From Arthrobacter bambusae (lineage in GTDB: Bacteria > Actinomycetota > Actinomycetes > Actinomycetales > Micrococcaceae), in NCBI RefSeq assembly GCF_030812595.1, contig NZ_JAUSSZ010000021.1, forward strand, positions 1 through 47,220: a stretch of DNA of 47,220 nt. The letters run 5' to 3'. The notes beneath the pieces are model-generated. The model searched no databases. It was given only the letters and a program-made list of their open reading frames with translations, and was not told the origin of the DNA. The translations under genes and the position numbers were made by a program. Below are positions 32,190 through 40,928 of this stretch, in pieces; within the stretch, counting starts at the first letter, position 1; the number at the start of each line of letters is the position of its first letter.

Positions 32190-33929
32190 CTAGCGGCCGC
32201 GGCGTTCGTTCGACGCCGGAGCCGAGGCGCGGCGCGGTCCGCTGCGGGCCGGACGACCGGAACCCGACTTGCCCGAGCCGGAGCCGTACGAACCGCCGGA
32301 AGTTCCGCCCGTGTTCGAGGACCACACAGCCTTGTTGCCGCCCGAGTTGCGAGTCGAGGTCGCGGATTCCGAGCGCGGAGCCGACGCGGCACGGTTACCC
32401 CCGGAGGCGCGCTGGCCGGTTGCCGGACGGCCGCTGCGGCTGTTCTGGCTTTGTCCACCTTGTCCACGAGCACCAGGAACGTCGTTGCGGTGGCCGGAAC
32501 CTGCGTTGCCGCGCCCACGCGAGCTGCGGGCGACGTCGTCATTCGCTGCTGCGCGACGCTCGGCACGGTTGATATCGGTGCGCACCGGCTCGGCCGAGAC
32601 CTTGCCACGCCCGCCGCGGCCACCACGGCCACCCGCTGTGGGTGCAGCCTGGCCGGAACGACGGGCCCGCTTGCGCTGGGCGTTGGCACCGTTGGAGGTG
32701 CCGCCCTGCTGCGGAGCCTTGGCCGCCAGCAGCGCCGCGCGGGTGCGTGGGTCTACCTTGTCGGCAACCTCGCCCACCAGCTCGGCGACCAACGGCGATG
32801 ACGCGGTGACGCGCTCGAACGTGACGTCGACGCCGGCGGCCTTCATGAGCTTCTTGACGTCGGCCTGCTGGTCGGGAAGCGTCAGCGTGACCACGGTTCC
32901 GTCGGAACCCGCGCGGGCCGTACGTCCGGAACGGTGCAGGTAGGCCTTGTGCTCTGTGGGCGGGTCGACATGGATGACCAGCTCGACGTCGTCGACGTGC
33001 ACGCCGCGGGCGGCGACGTCGGTGGCCACCAGGACCCGGACCTCTCCGCTGGAGAACTCGGCAAGGTTGCGGTCACGGGCGTTCTGCGACAGGTTGCCGT
33101 GCAGGTCGACGGCGGGAATGCCGCAGTCGGTCAACGTCTTGGCGAGCTTGCGGGCGTGGTGCTTGGTCCGCATGAAGAGGACCCGTCGGCCTGCGCCGGA
33201 GGCCAGCTCGACGATCAGCTGCTTCTTGACAGTCTGGTCGTTCACCACGAGGACATGGTGTTCCATGGTGGTGACGGCGGCCTGGGGGTCGTCCACCGAG
33301 TGGGTCAGCGGGTTGGACAGGTAACGGTTGACCAGTTTGTCAACACCGTTGTCCAACGTCGCGGAGAAGAGCAGGCGCTGGCCCTGGGTCGGGGTCATGT
33401 CCATGAGCTTCTTGACCACGGGGAGGAAGCCGAGGTCTGCCATGTGGTCGGCTTCGTCCAGCACGGTGACCTCGACGGCTTCGAGCGTCAGGATGCGCTG
33501 GCGAATGAGGTCTTCAAGACGGCCGGGGCAGGCGATGACAATGTCGACGCCGGCACGCAAGGCCTTTTCCTGGCGCGCCTGGGAGATGCCGCCATAGATG
33601 ACCGTGGTGTTCAAGCCCATGGCCTTGGCCAGCGGCTCGATGGTGGCATTGATCTGGGTGGCCAGCTCGCGGGTCGGTGCGAGGACCAAGCCCATGGGGC
33701 GGCCGGGCTTGCGGAAGTGCTTGGCTTCGCGCTCGGCGAGACGTGCCACGAGCGGAATGGCGAAGGCGATCGTCTTGCCGGAGCCGGTGCGGCCCCGGCC
33801 CAGGACGTCGCGGCCTGCGAGCGTATCCGGGAGGGTCTTGACCTGGATGGGGAAGGCTTCTTCGATGCCGTCCGCTGCGAGGGACTCGGCGATGGCCTTG
33901 GGCGTGCCAAGGGCAGCAAAAGTAGTCAT
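32190..33929 (-). CDS. DEAD-box RNA helicase
   Basis: A 579-residue ATP-dependent RNA helicase. Q-motif FPIQ, Walker A GRTGSGKT at 46-53, PTRELA, DEAD at 158-161, FSATL and HRSGRTARAG are all present. From about 430 on is a long low-complexity tail rich in Arg, Gly, Ser and Asn (RGGRGG and similar) for RNA contact. The start is the internal MTTFAALG; the frame upstream lacks family similarity. A terminator-bearing leader precedes it. Confidence 0.93.
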   Translation of the reverse strand: MTTFAALGTPKAIAESLAADGIEEAFPIQVKTLPDTLAGRDVLGRGRTGSGKTIAFAIPLVARLAEREAKHFRKPGRPMGLVLAPTRELATQINATIEPLAKAMGLNTTVIYGGISQARQEKALRAGVDIVIACPGRLEDLIRQRILTLEAVEVTVLDEADHMADLGFLPVVKKLMDMTPTQGQRLLFSATLDNGVDKLVNRYLSNPLTHSVDDPQAAVTTMEHHVLVVNDQTVKKQLIVELASGAGRRVLFMRTKHHARKLAKTLTDCGIPAVDLHGNLSQNARDRNLAEFSSGEVRVLVATDVAARGVHVDDVELVIHVDPPTEHKAYLHRSGRTARAGSDGTVVTLTLPDQQADVKKLMKAAGVDVTFERVTASSPLVAELVGEVADKVDPRTRAALLAAKAPQQGGTSNGANAQRKRARRSGQAAPTAGGRGGRGGRGKVSAEPVRTDINRAERRAAANDDVARSSRGRGNAGSGHRNDVPGARGQGGQSQNSRSGRPATGQRASGGNRAASAPRSESATSTRNSGGNKAVWSSNTGGTSGGSYGSGSGKSGSGRPARSGPRRASAPASNERRGR

Positions 33930-34093
33930 GTGTTTCAAGGGTCTTTCTGGCGGTGTCCAACGGACATCGTCCCCCGACGCCGGTTGGGCCAAGGGTTCGC
34001 CGAGGAAAAAGTCAGTGATCGACCGGTAGGCAATAAGCCGTGGCCGGGACCAGAGAATACGCGTTCATCGACGCAGGATGTGCCTCTCACATG

Positions 34094-34177
34094 AAAAAAG
34101 CCCACTTCCCGAGTTCGGAACCAAGCCAAATTCGGGGACTAAGCGGGCATCACTGCACATCAAGTAGATCCATTCTA
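34094..34177 (-). promoter_or_regulatory. Promoter and intrinsic terminator in the helicase leader, or a small RNA gene
   Basis: On the minus strand TAGAAT (34177-34172) is a good -10 box, about 245 nt before the helicase start. It is followed by a 49-nt hairpin (34148-34100; outer GCCCGCTT/AAGTGGGC, inner CCCGAATTTGG/CCGAACTCGGG) and six T's (34099-34094). Transcripts starting at about 34165 would end after some 70 nt unless read through. I see no clear -35. The rest of the 33930-34260 gap holds nothing recognisable. Confidence 0.65.
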
Positions 34178-34260
34178 GCATCCGCGGGCAGCGGGCTTTT
34201 CACAGGGCGCACTCCGCGGGGGCGTTGCCTCGTGGGGGCATGCCAAGGCAGGCTTGAGCC

Positions 34261-34935
34261 ATGACGCACGAGCACGACGCCGACGCCCACCTTAACAGCC
34301 AATCCGACGACGCGGGCGCCGCGCAGTTTTGGGACGGGGTGTACCTGGAAAAGGCGAAGAGGTGGAGCGGGAACCCCAATCCGCAGCTGATCGCGGAAGC
34401 CAAGGGCCTGGCTCCGGGCACCGCCCTGGACCTCGGCTGCGGGGAGGGCGCGGACGCGATCTGGCTCGCCCAGCATGGCTGGACGGTGACCGCGGTGGAC
34501 GTCTCCGCCGTCGCGCTCGAACGGGCCCGAGCCCATGCGGTCGAGGCCGGGCTGCAAGACCGGATAGCGTGGCTGCCACGGAACTTCGGCTCGTGGCAAC
34601 CGGCAGAGGGCTTCGACTTGGTGTCCTCCCAATTCCTTCATTCTCCGCTTATAACGTGGCGCGATTCGCTCGCTTCGGCCGCGGCCGCCGTGGCTCCGGG
34701 GGGCGCTTTGCTGGTGGTGGGCCATCATCCGGATGGCCTGACTCCGTGGAGCGGGCATAAGGACATGAAGGACAAATTCTTCACTCCCGAGGACTTGGTG
34801 CAGGCGCTCACGCGCGGCCCCGGCTCATGGCGGATCAACGTTGCCGACTCGCGGGAACGGGAGGTTACCGGCCCGGACGGTCAACACGCCACCACGATCG
34901 ACAGCGTGCTCCGGGCGACCCGAACAGCTGGATGA
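34261..34935 (+). CDS. Class I SAM-dependent methyltransferase
   Basis: A 224-residue Rossmann-fold methyltransferase. Motif I is LDLGCGEGADAIWLA, motif II VTAVDVS, with AARF-type downstream sequence replaced by SSQFLHSP. AQFWDGVYLEKAKRWSG at the N-terminus is seen in TehB/thiopurine-like relatives. It starts with ATG after a weak ribosome site. The acceptor is unknown. Confidence 0.9.
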   Translation: MTHEHDADAHLNSQSDDAGAAQFWDGVYLEKAKRWSGNPNPQLIAEAKGLAPGTALDLGCGEGADAIWLAQHGWTVTAVDVSAVALERARAHAVEAGLQDRIAWLPRNFGSWQPAEGFDLVSSQFLHSPLITWRDSLASAAAAVAPGGALLVVGHHPDGLTPWSGHKDMKDKFFTPEDLVQALTRGPGSWRINVADSREREVTGPDGQHATTIDSVLRATRTAG

Positions 34936-34998
34936 GCAGTTCCAATCGAATTAGTTGAGCATGAATTCACAAACCCACGCGAAAGGACTCTCTGACTT

Positions 34999-35664
34999 GT
35001 GAATGAACCATTCACCACTGGTCCCGAATCGAGAGTCGCCTGGTACCTGGAGCAGACTCGCGGCCATGACAGAGGATCATTGGCCGGATTGATACCGCCT
35101 ATCTATCCCGCGTATGCCCGGGTGATGAACCCCGTAGCTACGCCGGGCGGCCAGCGGCTGCGCTGGTCCGACATCGCGGGAGAAAGGCTTCCGGTCGATG
35201 CAGCCACGCAATGGAGCGACATCATCATTGCCGCGAACCCTGATCCGTCCACCTACTACGAGCCCGAGACGGGAACAATCGATGCCGGAGTCGCGGCGAA
35301 GCTGTTCGCCATTCTTACGTCGTTCGCCAGGGCGCAGATGAAATGCGCTTTCCTCATATGGGAGGGATATGGTTCCCTGCGACGTGACATCCGCCTCGCG
35401 CCAGCCATCTCCAACGCCCAGGGGCGGATCATGCACGTGCACGAAGCACTCCTTGGACGGGCAGTGGAATCAATCGAGGAACCGCCAGACCGGCTGCCCA
35501 TGAATTGGCTTCCCACAGACGGCAGTTGGTGCGTTGCCAACGACATTTTCGCCCGATCAGTATTCGTCGGCGGCCCCGCTGCCGTGATCGGGAGAATCCT
35601 CGGCTCACCTGGGCTGGAAGCCTACTATGTGCGTCCAAACCATATGGTTGTCCCGGAGGACTGA
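34999..35664 (+). CDS. Conserved-looking protein of unknown function
   Basis: A 221-residue soluble protein with no motif I recognise. Notable runs are SLAGLIPPIYPAYARVMNP, GVAAKLFAILTSFA, CAFLIWEGYG, MNWLPTDGSWCVANDI and FVGG. GAAAGGA lies 11 nt before the GTG. Normal codon use supports a real gene. It follows the methyltransferase in the same direction with a 63-bp gap. Confidence 0.72.
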   Translation: MNEPFTTGPESRVAWYLEQTRGHDRGSLAGLIPPIYPAYARVMNPVATPGGQRLRWSDIAGERLPVDAATQWSDIIIAANPDPSTYYEPETGTIDAGVAAKLFAILTSFARAQMKCAFLIWEGYGSLRRDIRLAPAISNAQGRIMHVHEALLGRAVESIEEPPDRLPMNWLPTDGSWCVANDIFARSVFVGGPAAVIGRILGSPGLEAYYVRPNHMVVPED

Positions 35665-35702
35665 CCTGCACCCGGCCTCCTTACCTTCCTGGGAACCAAT
35701 TC

Positions 35703-37127
35703 CTAGGAATGAACATTCTTCAAGTCCCCTTCGGCCGCGCCACGCGCCTCGGCAGCACTTTCACTAGCCGCGGGCCGCCGGACGGCTACCCGCGGCGCAA
35801 TGATGAGTCCGACGAGGGCGATCGCCGACGTCAGTACGAATACCCCCGCGAAGGATCCCGCCGTCGTCGTCAGCGCACTGAAGACGAGGCCCGTCACGGC
35901 GAGCGAAAGGGCGCCGCCGAGGGAATCGGAGATGGACATCGCAGAACTGTTGAAGCCTTGATCTTCGGGCTTGGAAAGGGCAAGGGTCATGACACTCAGG
36001 CGCGGGTACATCAGGCCCATCCCGGCGCCTGCGAACAGCCAGCCCGCGATCGCCACGGCCGCGGGCCATGCAAACACGGTGGTCACGAGGACGATTACCA
36101 CCGAAGCCAGCACCAGCGCCGAGCCGACCCCGACGGCCAGCGCATTGCCAAGCCGGGAACCCATGCGGCCCTGCACGGCGGACGCCGCTGCCCACGCGAT
36201 CGCGGAGCCTGTCAGCGCGAGGCCGGCAAACGCCGGGGAGAACGAGTACCGCCCCGTGAGGAGGTACGGCACGTAAACCTCGGTACCGAAGAAGGCCGCC
36301 GAGGCAAGTCCGCGCATGAGGATAACGCTTGGCAATCCGCGGTGCGCGCCGAGCGTGCCGCGCGGGACCAGGGGCCGCACTGCCAGCATGGCGATGACGA
36401 GCGCGACGGCGGCCATCACCCAGCCGGCGCCGGGCACCTGTCCGGAGAGGTTCAGGCCGAGCACCGAGAGGGCCGCGAGCGCGGCCCATCCCATCCGGCC
36501 GAAGGCCCAGGGAACACGGGAGCTTTCAGGTTCCGCCCCGGAACGCATGCCCCGCATGGCAGGGAGGATCATTGCCAGAGCCGGAACAACGAGGCCGGCG
36601 ACGCCGAGGAAAACCCAATGCCAACTGCTCAACTCGGCAACTACGCCGGCGGCGAAGGGGCCGATCATCGAGGGAATGACCCAGGACGCCGAGAACGCTG
36701 CGAAGACCTGGGCATGCAAGCGGGCCGGGTAGACGCGGGCGATCACCACATACAACGCCACGGTCATCCCGCCTATGCCTAGGCCTTGGACAAGCCGGCC
36801 GGCCACGAGCATCGGCATGGAAACCGCGATGCCTGCGATGAGCAGCCCCGCCGCGAACAGCGCCACGGATGCGTACAGCGGGGCGGCCGGACCACGCCGG
36901 TCGGCCCAGTTCCCTGCAGCCACCATGCCGATCACGCTTGTGGCGAGCGGGCCGGCGAAGGCCAATGCATAGAGTCCGGCACCGTCCAGATCGCGGCTCA
37001 CAAGCGGCATGATGGTAGTTACGGCCATGGACTCGAAAGCTGCCAGGAAAACCAACGCACAGGCACCAGCGGTCGCCAGGAGATAGGGGCGCTGCAGTAT
37101 GCCGGCTGTTGCGTCGTGGCTTGTCAT
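35703..37127 (-). CDS. MFS transporter
   Basis: A 474-residue drug:proton antiporter-like MFS protein, DHA2/EmrB-related, with 12-14 helices. GNWADRRGPAA is the A motif and RLVQGLGIGGM the C motif of exporters. I choose the second of two adjacent ATG codons, 6 nt after TAGGCT on the minus strand, consistent with a leaderless transcript. The substrate is unknown. Confidence 0.88.
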   Translation of the reverse strand: MTSHDATAGILQRPYLLATAGACALVFLAAFESMAVTTIMPLVSRDLDGAGLYALAFAGPLATSVIGMVAAGNWADRRGPAAPLYASVALFAAGLLIAGIAVSMPMLVAGRLVQGLGIGGMTVALYVVIARVYPARLHAQVFAAFSASWVIPSMIGPFAAGVVAELSSWHWVFLGVAGLVVPALAMILPAMRGMRSGAEPESSRVPWAFGRMGWAALAALSVLGLNLSGQVPGAGWVMAAVALVIAMLAVRPLVPRGTLGAHRGLPSVILMRGLASAAFFGTEVYVPYLLTGRYSFSPAFAGLALTGSAIAWAAASAVQGRMGSRLGNALAVGVGSALVLASVVIVLVTTVFAWPAAVAIAGWLFAGAGMGLMYPRLSVMTLALSKPEDQGFNSSAMSISDSLGGALSLAVTGLVFSALTTTAGSFAGVFVLTSAIALVGLIIAPRVAVRRPAASESAAEARGAAEGDLKNVHS

Positions 37128-37200
37128 CATCCCAGCCTAGAAGGGCGGACGAGTTCGGGGCCAGCTTAAAAATCCATTCAACTGATTAACAGTTTTCTAA

Positions 37201-37244
37201 AATTAACTCTGGGCAAACAATTTATTAAATAGCTAACTCTCGGT
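37201..37244. repeat. AT-rich promoter region with TAACTCT direct repeats
   Basis: TTAACTCTGGG (about 37203) and CTAACTCTCGG (about 37233) are 30 bp apart in the AT-rich stretch 37165-37260 between divergent genes. The spacing suits regulator sites for the phosphoesterase operon, perhaps phosphate control. No known box is matched. Confidence 0.4.
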
Positions 37245-37280
37245 TGTCTTCCGTAATCATTTCGTGATGCACTGCTTGGC

Positions 37281-38546
37281 GTGAACTTCACAAGACGCAA
37301 TTTCCTTTCGGTCGCCGGTTCCGCCACGGCAGCGACGCTTGTCAGCGGCGCCACCGTGAGGACCGCACCTACAGCTTCGGCACTCCCGCAGCCCGGTTCC
37401 TCAGGCATCGACCACATCATTGTGGTGATGATGGAAAACCGTTCATTCGACCATTTCGTTGGATGGATGCCCGGCGCGGACGGAAAGCAAGCCGGTCTGA
37501 CGTTCGTTGACCGGTACGGCATTCCGCATACAACCCACCACTTGATGGATTTCCAGGGCTGCGGGCATCCCGACCCCGACCATTCCTATGAGGGCGGCCG
37601 GATCCAGTTCAACAACGGCAAGAACGATGGCTGGCTGCGGGCAGGCGAGAACGACGAATTCGCCGTCGGATACTACGACTCGAGCGACCTCGACTTTTGG
37701 CGCCAAGCGGGTCCCGACTGGACTGTTTGCGACCGCTATTTCGCAGCCACCCTGGCCGAAACCTATCCGAACCGCTTCTATCAGCACTCAGCGGCTACGG
37801 ACAGGCTCCATAACTCGACCGTCACCAGCACCATGCCCACGATCTGGGACCGTTTGGCGGCTGCCGGAGTTCAAGGAAAGTACTACTACGGCGACATCCC
37901 CTTCACCGCCCTCTGGGGAACCAAGTACCTCGGAATCTCCAGGCCCTACTCCGAGTTCCTCAGCGACTGCAGTTCAGGCAAACTCCCTTCGGTGTCCTTC
38001 GTGGATCCCCGCTTCACGGATGAGTCGAGCGGAACCTCCGGCGATGACCACCCACATGCCGACATCCGCTCCGGTGAGCTGTTCCTGGCGGAGGTCTACA
38101 ACGCCGTGACCAAGAGCCCGAACTGGGCAAACACCATGCTGGTGGTCAATTACGACGAGTGGGGCGGGTTCTACGACCACGTGCCACCGGAAACAGCGCC
38201 GGACAGCAATCCGGACACTGCGCGACGCGGCTTCCGCGTACCGTCCATGGTCATCTCTCCACGCGCCCGCCGGCAATACGTGTCACATGACACCTACGAC
38301 CACACCTCGGTCCTGAAGGCCATCGAGTGGCGCTGGGGACTTCAACCCCTGACACCGCGGGACAACGCCGCCCGCAACATCGCCGAAGTGCTCGATTTCC
38401 AATCAACGCCCAATTTGACTGCTCCGACATACCTCGTGCCGCCTTATGCCGCCGGACCTGCGTGTTCCCCGGTCGGACCGCCAGCGGAAGAAGAATGGGC
38501 CGGATTGAAACAGAAAGCACTTGCGGACGGATGGATCCTGCCATGA
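37281..38546 (+). CDS. Tat-exported phosphoesterase (phospholipase C-like)
   Basis: A 421-residue PF04185-type phosphoesterase. The N-terminus has the twin-arginine signal TRRNFL at 4-9, followed by a hydrophobic stretch and AxA cleavage near residue 33. MMENRSFDHFVGW supplies the metal-site Glu/Asn, with DDHPHADIR, YDEWGGFYDHVPPE and HDTYDHTSVLKAIEWR for other ligands. It should act outside the membrane on phospholipids or phosphate esters. The start is GTG. It overlaps the next gene by ATGA. Confidence 0.9.
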   Translation: MNFTRRNFLSVAGSATAATLVSGATVRTAPTASALPQPGSSGIDHIIVVMMENRSFDHFVGWMPGADGKQAGLTFVDRYGIPHTTHHLMDFQGCGHPDPDHSYEGGRIQFNNGKNDGWLRAGENDEFAVGYYDSSDLDFWRQAGPDWTVCDRYFAATLAETYPNRFYQHSAATDRLHNSTVTSTMPTIWDRLAAAGVQGKYYYGDIPFTALWGTKYLGISRPYSEFLSDCSSGKLPSVSFVDPRFTDESSGTSGDDHPHADIRSGELFLAEVYNAVTKSPNWANTMLVVNYDEWGGFYDHVPPETAPDSNPDTARRGFRVPSMVISPRARRQYVSHDTYDHTSVLKAIEWRWGLQPLTPRDNAARNIAEVLDFQSTPNLTAPTYLVPPYAAGPACSPVGPPAEEEWAGLKQKALADGWILP

Positions 38547-39694
38547 CCTTCAAGACCTTCGCCATTTCCAAGATGCGGCTCGGATTGGCTGCGCTGATGG
38601 TTGTGCTGCTTGGGGCCTGCAGCATCGCCTTCGGAATGCAGCAGCCGCAAGCGCAAGCGAGCCAGCCCCAGACCGTCCAGAGCACCGGATATCTCCCCGG
38701 AGCCCAGCACGTATTCGTGATCAACCTGGAAAACAAGGGCTACGACACGACATGGGGGCCGGGCTCGGCGGCACCGTACCTTTCCACCACGCTGCGCAAC
38801 CAAGGCGTCCTCCTGAACCAGTACTTCGGTACGGCGCACAATTCGCAGCCAAACTACGTGGCCCAGATTTCGGGGCAGGGCCCCAACCCGCAGATGCAAG
38901 CCGATTGCCAGACGTATTCCCCGTTCGTGAAGACGGGCACGGCAACTCCCGGGCAGGCCGTCGGGGACGGCTGCGTGTTTCCCGCGGATGTTCCGACGGT
39001 GGCCGGCCAATTGACGGCGGCCGGGAAGACCTGGAAGGGCTACATGGAGGACATGAGCACACCGTGCCGCCACCCGGCCCTCGGCGCGCCCGATGACACC
39101 CAGAAGGCGAAGGTCGGGGACCAGTACGCAGCCCGCCACAACCCCTTTGTCTACTTCGCGGGAATCACGGGATCACCGGACTGTGCCAAGAACGACGTGG
39201 ACCTCGGCGCCCTGCAAACCGATCTCGCGTCGGTCTCCACGACGCCCAACCTGTCCATGATCACGCCCAATCTCTGCCACGACGGACACGACTCTCCCTG
39301 CGTTGACGGACAGCCCGGTGGCCTTACCAGCGCGGATGCATGGCTGAAGCAGTACGTTCCGATGATCACCTCGTCCCCCGCGTTCCGCCAGGACGGTGTC
39401 CTGGTGATCACCTTTGACGAATCCGACAGCCCCCAGTCGGACGCCTCGGCGTGCTGCGGCGAAGGTCCCGGACCCAACGCTGCGCTTCCCGGGATCGTTG
39501 GACAGGGTGGCGGCCGGGCGGGCGCTTTGGTCATCTCCCCCTTCACCAAGGGCGGCACCTGGTCCACTACGCCGTACAACCACTACAGCCTGCTGGCCAG
39601 CATTGAAGACACTTTCGGTCTCCCGTACCTCGGCTATGCCGGCACCCCTGGACTGAACCGCTTCGGTCTCGACGTCTACAACGCCGGGGTCTAG
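38543..39694 (+). CDS. Lipoprotein phosphoesterase, PF04185 family
   Basis: A 383-residue second phosphoesterase. A signal sequence ends in the lipobox LLGAC (Cys26). FVINLENKGYDTTWG, NYVAQISGQGPN and VLVITFDESD are the acid phosphatase-like active-site blocks, and PYNHYSLLASIEDTFGL is the C-terminal signature. Many cysteines suggest disulfides. The ATG overlaps the previous stop, so one Tat-exported and one lipid-anchored enzyme are made together. Confidence 0.9.
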   Translation: MTFKTFAISKMRLGLAALMVVLLGACSIAFGMQQPQAQASQPQTVQSTGYLPGAQHVFVINLENKGYDTTWGPGSAAPYLSTTLRNQGVLLNQYFGTAHNSQPNYVAQISGQGPNPQMQADCQTYSPFVKTGTATPGQAVGDGCVFPADVPTVAGQLTAAGKTWKGYMEDMSTPCRHPALGAPDDTQKAKVGDQYAARHNPFVYFAGITGSPDCAKNDVDLGALQTDLASVSTTPNLSMITPNLCHDGHDSPCVDGQPGGLTSADAWLKQYVPMITSSPAFRQDGVLVITFDESDSPQSDASACCGEGPGPNAALPGIVGQGGGRAGALVISPFTKGGTWSTTPYNHYSLLASIEDTFGLPYLGYAGTPGLNRFGLDVYNAGV

Positions 39695-39700
39695 TCCGAT

Positions 39701-39727
39701 GGCCTGACCCGCACGGCGGGTCAGGCC
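39701..39727. terminator. Perfect hairpin between convergent phosphoesterase and Lrp genes
   Basis: GGCCTGACCCGC pairs exactly with GCGGGTCAGGCC around the 3-nt loop ACG. It overlaps the last codons of the Lrp-type regulator, so both transcripts share it. Confidence 0.85.
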
Positions 39728-40776
39728 GTCGTCGGCACCTCGATCGCGGGGATCAGCTCTCCCGCGGCGGTGGGCACGACGGCGCCGGTCGCCGTCGAGT
39801 CCGGGTTCAGCATCCAGCCGACCCGCTTGGCCGTGCCCAGCATCACGACGCTTTCGACGAGTTCGATCCTCGGGATACGTTGCTGGATGGCGAGTTCTAT
39901 CTCCAGGACCTCGCCCAGCGAACGCAACCACATGATGATTGCAAAGTTGGTGCTCCCGGTGGTGGAGGCCGTGAACCTGATATTCCTGATGGCCCGCAAC
40001 TCGGCGGCCGCGGCCTCATGTTGCCCGGCCGGAACATTCGCGAACCATTGGCACGTTATCGGGTAGCCGGAAAATTGCTGGGCTATCTCGCAGCGGAAGG
40101 ACAGCAGCCGGCTCGCGAGCACCCTGCCGAGTTGCCGCTGCACGGTGGCGGGATGCCGCCCCAGGGCACGGGCGATCTCCGCGGCGGACGCCCGCCCGTC
40201 CCGGGCGAGGAAGGGAAGGAGCGGCAGATGGCTCTCCGGCAGCGGCGGGACGATCGCGTCGGGAGCGGACGGATTAGCGGCTTCGGGCCCGGCCAGCGCG
40301 CGGAGCGCCTGCTGCTCCGCCCGGCTCAGGACGTTGAGCCGCCACGCATAGCCGCCTGTGTGGATCCGGGTGCAGAGCGAGGTCCTGTATTTGGTGAGCC
40401 CCGGGATTTCCTTGAGCTGGGGCAAGAGCCGGCTGCTGAATTCCCCCAGGTCCTGGGTGATCACGGTCAGCATGAGATCCCGGTTGCTGGCAGCTTCCTC
40501 AACCGTGATGATCTCCGGGATCGCTGCGAGCGCGGCCGTAACCTCAGGCCTGAGGTGCATTTCGCAGTCCACGTCCAACAGTGCCAGGCAGGCGTTTTTC
40601 GGGTCGCCCATGAGGTGCGCCGTGGTCCAGGCGGCTCCGGATTCGCGCAGGCGGTCCCAGCGGGAGGCCAACGTAGTGGCATGGACTCCCAGGACCTCCG
40701 CCGCGTCGGACCAGCTGATCCGAGGCGAGACCTGGAGGGCATTGATCAGCCGCAGGTCCTCTTCACTGAGTTCCAT
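39721..40776 (-). CDS. Tandem Lrp/AsnC-family transcriptional regulator
   Basis: A 351-residue regulator made of two Lrp-like halves, each with an HTH (ELSEEDLRLINALQVSPRISWSDAAEVLG; LLPFLARDGRASAAEIARALGRHPATV) and a ligand-binding ferredoxin-like domain. The ATG at 40776 has GGGGAGG 7 nt upstream; the frame's first codon is a TTG without such support. It diverges from the M20-transporter pair and probably controls it. Confidence 0.9.
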   Translation of the reverse strand: MELSEEDLRLINALQVSPRISWSDAAEVLGVHATTLASRWDRLRESGAAWTTAHLMGDPKNACLALLDVDCEMHLRPEVTAALAAIPEIITVEEAASNRDLMLTVITQDLGEFSSRLLPQLKEIPGLTKYRTSLCTRIHTGGYAWRLNVLSRAEQQALRALAGPEAANPSAPDAIVPPLPESHLPLLPFLARDGRASAAEIARALGRHPATVQRQLGRVLASRLLSFRCEIAQQFSGYPITCQWFANVPAGQHEAAAAELRAIRNIRFTASTTGSTNFAIIMWLRSLGEVLEIELAIQQRIPRIELVESVVMLGTAKRVGWMLNPDSTATGAVVPTAAGELIPAIEVPTTA

Positions 40777-40835
40777 TGGCAATCCTCCCCTTTACTCCCC
40801 GAGCCGTGCGCGATTCCTGTTAATTCTGCCACGTT

Positions 40836-40886
40836 CCTGAATTTTTTCAGGGCTTTGAAAGATTGTGAGGCTAGTCACTCCACAAT
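40836..40886. promoter_or_regulatory. Two inverted repeats in the lrp-like / M20 divergent region
   Basis: CCTGAA-TTTT-TTCAGG (40836-40851) and ATTGTG-N13-CACAAT (40862-40886) lie between the divergent genes. They are candidate sites for the Lrp-type regulator. A CCTGAA-related box recurs as CAGGAAACAGG near 40911. Confidence 0.5.
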
Positions 40887-40928
40887 GGCTATGGATACCT
40901 AACAATCGTTCAGGAAACAGGAGAACAA

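Noticed and set aside
34100..34148. Possible tRNA gene because of the compact folded segment
   Set aside because: There is no cloverleaf, no TTCGA-type T-arm and no CCA context; a two-part stem followed by T6 on the minus strand reads as a terminator.
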